From Tubiluchus corallicola (taxonomy: Eukaryota > Priapulida > Priapulimorpha > Priapulimorphida > Tubiluchidae), in assembly GCA_030141605.1 (NCBI GenBank), contig JAQGDQ010001321.1, positions 1 to 25,000 on the forward strand: DNA of 25,000 nucleotides, given 5' to 3'. Numbering within the stretch: the first letter of the stretch is position 1; each line of letters starts with the position of its first letter. The notes beneath the pieces were generated by a model, which was not told where the DNA came from, did not search any database, and worked only from the letters and a program-made list of their open reading frames with translations. A program made the translations under genes and the position numbers. Of the stretch, positions 20,451-25,000 are shown piece after piece.

Positions 20451-22032
20451 ACATTTACAGTAAGAATTGACTATAACTACACAAGCTGACAAGTTTTACT
20501 ACAAGATTACATTAGACATTAGTAACATTTACAGTAAGAATAGACTATAACTACACAAGCTGACAAGTTTTACTACAAGATTACATTTGACATTAGTAAC
20601 ATTTACAGTAAGAATAGACTATAACTACACAAGCTGACAAGTTTTACTACAAAATTACATTAGACATTAGTAACATTTACAGTAAGAATAGACTATAACT
20701 ACACAAGCTGACAAGTTTTACTACAAGATTACATTAGACATTAGTAACATTTACAGTAAGAATAGACTATAACTACACAAGCTGACAAGTTTTACTACAA
20801 GATTACATTAGACATTAGTAACATTTACAGTAAGAATAGACTATAACTACACAAGCTGACAAGTTTTACTACAAGATTGCATTAGACATTAGTAACATTT
20901 ACAGAATAGACTATAACTACACAAGCTGACAAGTTTTACTACAAGATTACATTAGACATTAGTAACATTTACAGTAAGAATAGACTATAACTACACAAGC
21001 TGACAAGTTTTACTACAAGATTACATTAGACATTAGTAACATTTACAGTAAGAATAGACTATAACTACACAAGCTGACAAGTTTTACTACAAGATTACAT
21101 TAGACATTAGTAACATTTACAGTAAGAATAGACTATAACTACACAAGCTGACAAGTTTTACTACAAGATTACATTAGACATTAGTAACATTTACAGTAAG
21201 AATAGACTATAACTACACAAGCTGACAAGTTTTACTACAAGATTACATTAGACATTAGTAACATTTACAGTAAGAATAGACTATAACTACACAAGCTGAC
21301 AAGTTTTACTACAAGATTACATTAGACATTAGTAACATTTACAGTAAGAATAGACTATAACTACACAAGCTGACAAGTTTTACTACAAGATTACATTAGA
21401 CATTAGTAACATTTACAGTAAGAATAGACTATAACTACACAAGCTGACAAGTTTTACTACAAGATTACATTAGACATTAGTAACATTTACAGTAAGAATA
21501 GACTATAACTACACAAGCTGACAAGTTTTACTACAAGATTACATTAGACATTAGTAACATTTACAGTAAGAATAGACTATAACTACACAAGCTGACAAGT
21601 TTTACTACAAGATTACATTAGACATTAGTAACATTTACAGTAAGAATAGACTATAACTACACAAGCTGACAAGTTTTACTACAAGATTACATTAGACATT
21701 AGTAACATTTACAGTAAAAATAGACTATAACTACACAAGCTGACAAGTTTTACTACAAGATTACATTAGACATTAGTAACATTTACAGTAAGAATAGACT
21801 ATAACTACACAAGCTGACAAGTTTTACTACAAGATTACATTAGACATTAGTAACATTTACAGTAAGAATAGACTATAACTACACAAGCTGACAAGTTTTA
21901 CTACAAGATTGCATTAGACATTAGTAACATTTACAGTAAGAATAGACTATAACTACACAAGCTGACAAGTTTTACTACAAGATTACATTAGACATTAGTA
22001 AAATTTACAGTAAAAATAGACTATAACTACAC
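20451..22032 (+). repeat. 74-bp satellite array, 21 units plus a partial
   Basis: ACATTTACAGTAAGAATAGA-type unit starts recur every 74 bp from 20451 to 22001. The one exception is the unit starting 20895, which has lost TAAG and is 70 bp. Units are almost identical (for example GATTGCATT for GATTACATT in two units, and AAAAAT for AAGAAT in two near the right end), so the array expanded or homogenised recently. The last, partial unit breaks off after ACTATAACTACAC. The unit carries stop codons in its frames and no ORF spans it. Confidence 0.98.
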
Positions 22033-22045
22033 TACTATACTTTAA

Positions 22046-22207
22046 TTTACTGTATCAATTTCTTTTCTACAGGTCTGCTTATTCATTATCTATTTGGCTT
22101 CTGTTAAATACATAATTAGTGCATAATTTACTGTATCAATTTATTTTCTACAGGTCTGCTTATTCATTATCTATTTGGCTTTTTGTAAATACATAATTAG
22201 CGCATAA
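22046..22207 (+). repeat. 81-bp tandem duplication beside the satellite
   Basis: Two units starting TTTACTGTATCAATT at 22046 and 22127, each with TTTTCTACAGGTCTGCTTAT and ending ATTAGYGCATAA. Each unit contains a pyrimidine-rich CTACAG|G that would serve as a 3' splice site. Confidence 0.92.
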
Positions 22208-22370
22208 TGTTCTATACTGTGGGCTCTGCCTATATAAACTGGTTGTATGTTTGTAAAAATTTACCACTGATGATGACAACAGTAGCTCTGTCGAAACGTT
22301 TGCATTAAAATTGTAAATTAAAATTTTAATACAATTGTGCTGTTTTAACTATAAATTTTATTACATTTTT
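22208..22370 (+). mobile_element. Penelope-like terminal region with hammerhead-core-like motif
   Basis: CTGATGA (22267-22273), a potential GACA/TGTC stem (22275-22278 with 22289-22292) around a 10-nt loop, then GAAAC (22293-22297). This order matches the conserved hammerhead core CUGANGA - stem II - GAAA. Hammerhead motifs are established in the terminal repeats of Penelope-like elements. A TATATAAA word lies about 35 bp upstream (about 22231). An unpaired T between CTGATGA and the stem, and no clear stem I partner or NUH site, mean catalysis is unproven. Part of this region is repeated at 7861-7915. Confidence 0.45.
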
Positions 22371-22700
22371 ATTAAGAAAATCAGGATTTTTGATTTCCCA
22401 TTGCACGCTGAAAATTATCTACAGGAAATGAAAAATGATTAAAAAACCGACTCGTAAACTCTTATCGCACCTTCTGTTATTTTTCTATTTTTACAAGCTT
22501 TTGAAAGTCCAGCTAAGCACCGGTGCACTTTTCCAAAATTGCCTTTCTTTCAAATTTTACTGGACAAAGCAGTAAAATTCTAGTTTTGTTGTTGATAATT
22601 TTAAACAAACGTTTAGTGCGAATTTTTGCCGATAGATGTCGCAATTCTCAGCCGCAATTTGGCTTTCGTAGCAACATGATAACAACGCCACAAATAACTT
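22371..22700. other. AT-rich intergenic, no recognisable feature
   Basis: Nothing beyond a plus-strand frame that leads into the 42-bp minisatellite. Confidence 0.4.
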
Positions 22701-22708
22701 GCACGTTG

Positions 22709-22960
22709 CAACTAACACGCCACAAGTTGTTTAGTAGAAGGTGCACAGCGCAACTAACACGCCACAAGATGTTTAGTAGAAGGTACACAACGCAACTAAC
22801 ACGCCACAAGTTGTTTAGTAGAAGGTGCACAACGCAACTAAGACGCCACAAGTTGTTTAGTAGAAGGTGCACAACGCAACTAAGACGCCACAAGTTGTTT
22901 AGTAGATAGTGCACAACGCAACTAAGACGCCACAAGATGTTTTGCAGAAGTAAATTGCCC
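22709..22960 (+). repeat. 42-bp minisatellite, six units
   Basis: CAACTAACACGCCACAAG-type starts occur at 22709, 22751, 22793, 22835, 22877 and 22919, exactly 42 bp apart. Because 42 is divisible by three, frames stay open on both strands: plus reads 14-residue repeats of the type TTQLTRHKLFSRRC, minus of the type NNLWRLSCVVHLLL. There is no independent sign of a gene, so the frames are treated as by-products. Confidence 0.95.
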
Positions 22961-23353
22961 ATAAATACATTTAGTAAGACTAAGTTTATTGGGGAGAGTT
23001 GGGGTAGATCCTTGCTTCTTCAGTCAAGCAAATGTTGCCTCAGCAAGGGCTTATCCTTTCAACGATCAGCCCTTCACTGTTGTAAGTCACAAGGTGCATC
23101 GTGCAACCAGCTGTGAACTGGAGACCCACATAATAGGTAATAGAGGATAAGCTATGGTCTACACTCTGATGAACCCAGCTGTAACTGCGCATGCGCCCGT
23201 TTGCGAGACGGGAGCGACAGGTTGATCCGATCTCCGAACTCGACCTTTTGACTTTTAAAACATGATAAGTTTCAGCATAGTCAATAGCGCCACTCGACCA
23301 CATTTAGTCTTGAATGCAAGAAGTTACTTAGAGACAAGAGTGATAGGTAGCAT
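22961..23353. other. Unique-looking GC-richer region with an NRF1-like site
   Basis: TGCGCATGCGC (about 23187-23197) is a perfect NRF1-type palindrome in a locally CpG-containing block (23180-23250). A minus-strand frame (23040-23303) of about 88 codons is protein-like but unrecognised. It might be a promoter or first exon, or nothing. Confidence 0.3.
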
Positions 23354-23671
<318 letters not shown>

Positions 23672-23987
23672 GTTGACATCAGTTTATTGCCAGCCAGCAA
23701 AAAGAAGAGAAAAAACACACGTACACAGAAATTCTCAACCCAGTCTAATTTCACAGATAAAAGTTTTCTGATTTCGAAAGTGTAGTTTAAATGCTGAGTA
23801 TGCTCCCTTCGGTCAGCCATCATGGTAACCTGCTTAGACTATTGAAACGTCTGTATGCTTGTTGGTAGAACAGCAAAATGGACAAATTATTAACCTCTCC
23901 TTGTCGTTTGCAGAATGTAGCATCGTAAAACTGAAACTATTGACTTTAAATTTTAACAACATTGGATTGCTATATGTATAAGGAAAT

Positions 23988-24332
23988 AAACTTATATATA
24001 TATATATTTATTTGCCATAAAAATACATTGATAATCACTGATAAAAACTTTACAGAGATGATCAATCAGTGTTAGTTAATAAAAACTTACACTGCTAAAG
24101 CGTCAGTGCAATCTAAACTACTGTGCAGTAATGGAAAGCAACGACGAATAAAATCAAACATATTTACAGCTATGCACAAAAAATGAAAAAAACTATGATT
24201 TAATTAATATGGGCCGTGGATATACGAATTCTGAATTAGTGTGTATGTTGTCGTACTGGTGTGATGGTATTTCATATCTGGTTAATATTAGTGATTTTAA
24301 TTTTGTTTTAAATGCTGATAGGGACTTGATTT
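23988..24332 (-). mobile_element. LINE 3' end, family A copy 3 (inverted)
   Basis: Nearly identical to the reverse complement of 26-375: the (TA)n tail, AATAAA, the 3' UTR and the ORF C-terminus. A one-base insertion (GGGCC for GGCC, about 24211) shifts the frame just before the normal stop. 5'-truncated at AAATCAAG. The sequence beyond it (24333-24412) is unrelated to the window start. Confidence 0.85.
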
Positions 24333-24415
24333 ACATATGAGCAAGTTTCGGTAAAAAGACAGTTAATGTTCACTTCGGTGCGTCAATTTCCAAGACCCTA
24401 TCTGAAAAAAGAATA

Positions 24416-24720
24416 GATTTATTTATTTATTTAAAAATCTTTATTAAAAAACCTCTATTTGCAGGTACAACATTAGCATAAGTATAAATTATACAAATTT
24501 TCTAATAAAATAAGGTGACTCTAGACACAGTGTAAATTACTAATTAAAATTACAAAGATAGCAACAGTACAACCGCTAGTTTAGTAACACGTTTCAAAAT
24601 ACTCCTGACATTTGCTGTCTAATGAAGTCATCCTTAATTACTTCAACAAATGATCTCTAAGTGTTTCTATCATTTTGCTTTTGAATTAACGCAGCAATAT
24701 TAGTGGTGTTAATGTTATTC
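24416..24720 (-). mobile_element. 3' UTR and tail of the right-edge LINE
   Basis: Reading on the minus strand from the ORF stop (24723-24721), about 300 nt of UTR end in AATAAAGATTTTTAAATAAATAAATAAAT. The AATAAAGATT terminus is shared with family A, but the UTR bodies do not match, suggesting related LINE families that recognise a similar 3' end. Confidence 0.7.
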
Positions 24721-24999
24721 TTAAAAAAACATGCGCTTTTGTGAGTCTACGAAAGGGCAGTCGAAAAGTAGATGTTCGCAAGTTTGGGGATGACCACATA
24801 AACAAGAATTGTCAGGTATGAATCCTAATCGGAGTAAAAAATGTTTAAAAAATCCTTGTCCATGAATAAAACTTAGAGCAATGGATTCCAACTCTCTATT
24901 TGTAGGTGAAATTGGTAAATTAAAGGGCTTGAGTTGTGGGATTATGCCAAACCATTCATTTCTGTTTTCTAACAAAGTATAAGTATTGAATTGTCTGTG
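24721..24999 (-). CDS. LINE ORF2 C-terminal part (partial, enters from the right edge)
   Basis: Open from the window edge to TAA at 24723-24721, about 92 codons with no frameshift. It contains IHGQGFFKHFLLRLGF followed by CLCGHPQTCEHLLFDCPF. This corresponds to the HGxF..YL.RF segment and the C-x-C-x5-C-E-H-L-L-x-x-C zinc-knuckle end found after the RNase H/RT part of I/Jockey-type LINE ORF2 proteins. Reverse transcriptase would lie beyond position 25000. The last residues are KRMFF. Whether the element is intact cannot be seen. Confidence 0.8.
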   Translation of the reverse strand, partial: HRQFNTYTLLENRNEWFGIIPQLKPFNLPISPTNRELESIALSFIHGQGFFKHFLLRLGFIPDNSCLCGHPQTCEHLLFDCPFVDSQKRMFF

Positions 25000-25000
25000 C

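Overview
The window is AT-rich animal nuclear DNA that is mostly non-coding and repeat-laden. It has long (CT)n/(GA)n runs, compound trinucleotide arrays, several minisatellites, decayed LINE 3' ends, miniature DNA transposons and a 5S rRNA-derived retroelement. The only host gene I can argue for is one spliced exon carrying an engrailed-homology-1 (eh1)-type repression motif, which points to an ANTP-class homeobox gene. The organism is therefore a metazoan, most likely a non-vertebrate bilaterian. I cannot name the species.

Layout. 1-404: 3' end of a LINE (family A). 940-1301: probable hAT-type remnant filled with (CT)n/(CTAT)n. 1579-1908: unrecognised ORF. 1980-2357: TTCGAA-rich repeat. 3088-3411: first of five piggyBac-type MITEs. 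3792-4149: foldback repeats. 4225-4668: 78-bp hairpin joined to a second family-A LINE tail. 4921-5338 (minus): the putative homeobox exon, with a GC-box-rich upstream region to about 5760. 5859-6548: two copies of another LINE-like tail. 6745-7400: inverted repeat element. 7399-8994: two piggyBac MITEs around a GAT array. 9589-11048: (GA)n and a 500-bp compound trinucleotide array. 11793-12323: 5S-headed SINE-like element bounded by a perfect 12-bp direct repeat. 13724-14156: fourth MITE. 14813-15376: diverged 79-84-bp minisatellite. 15930-19570: dispersed family with one to three internal tandem units, interleaved with a LINE fragment (16735-17250) and the fifth MITE. 20095-20428: (CT)n bracketed by direct repeats. 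20451-22032: 74-bp satellite of 21-22 nearly identical units, running into a duplicated 81-bp unit and a hammerhead-core-like motif typical of Penelope-like elements. 22709-22960: 42-bp minisatellite. 23354-23670: trinucleotide array. 23988-24332: third family-A tail, inverted relative to the first. 24416-25000: C-terminal ORF2 and 3' UTR of another LINE on the minus strand.

There is no operon-like cooperation here. The biology is one developmental-regulator exon in transposon-dense DNA. The most informative structures are the 5S-derived element, the TTAA-flanked MITE family (one copy has a paralogous empty site in the window), the satellite/ribozyme-like block, and the LINE tails whose protein C-termini can still be aligned with each other. 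Family calls are by eye; no database search was possible.
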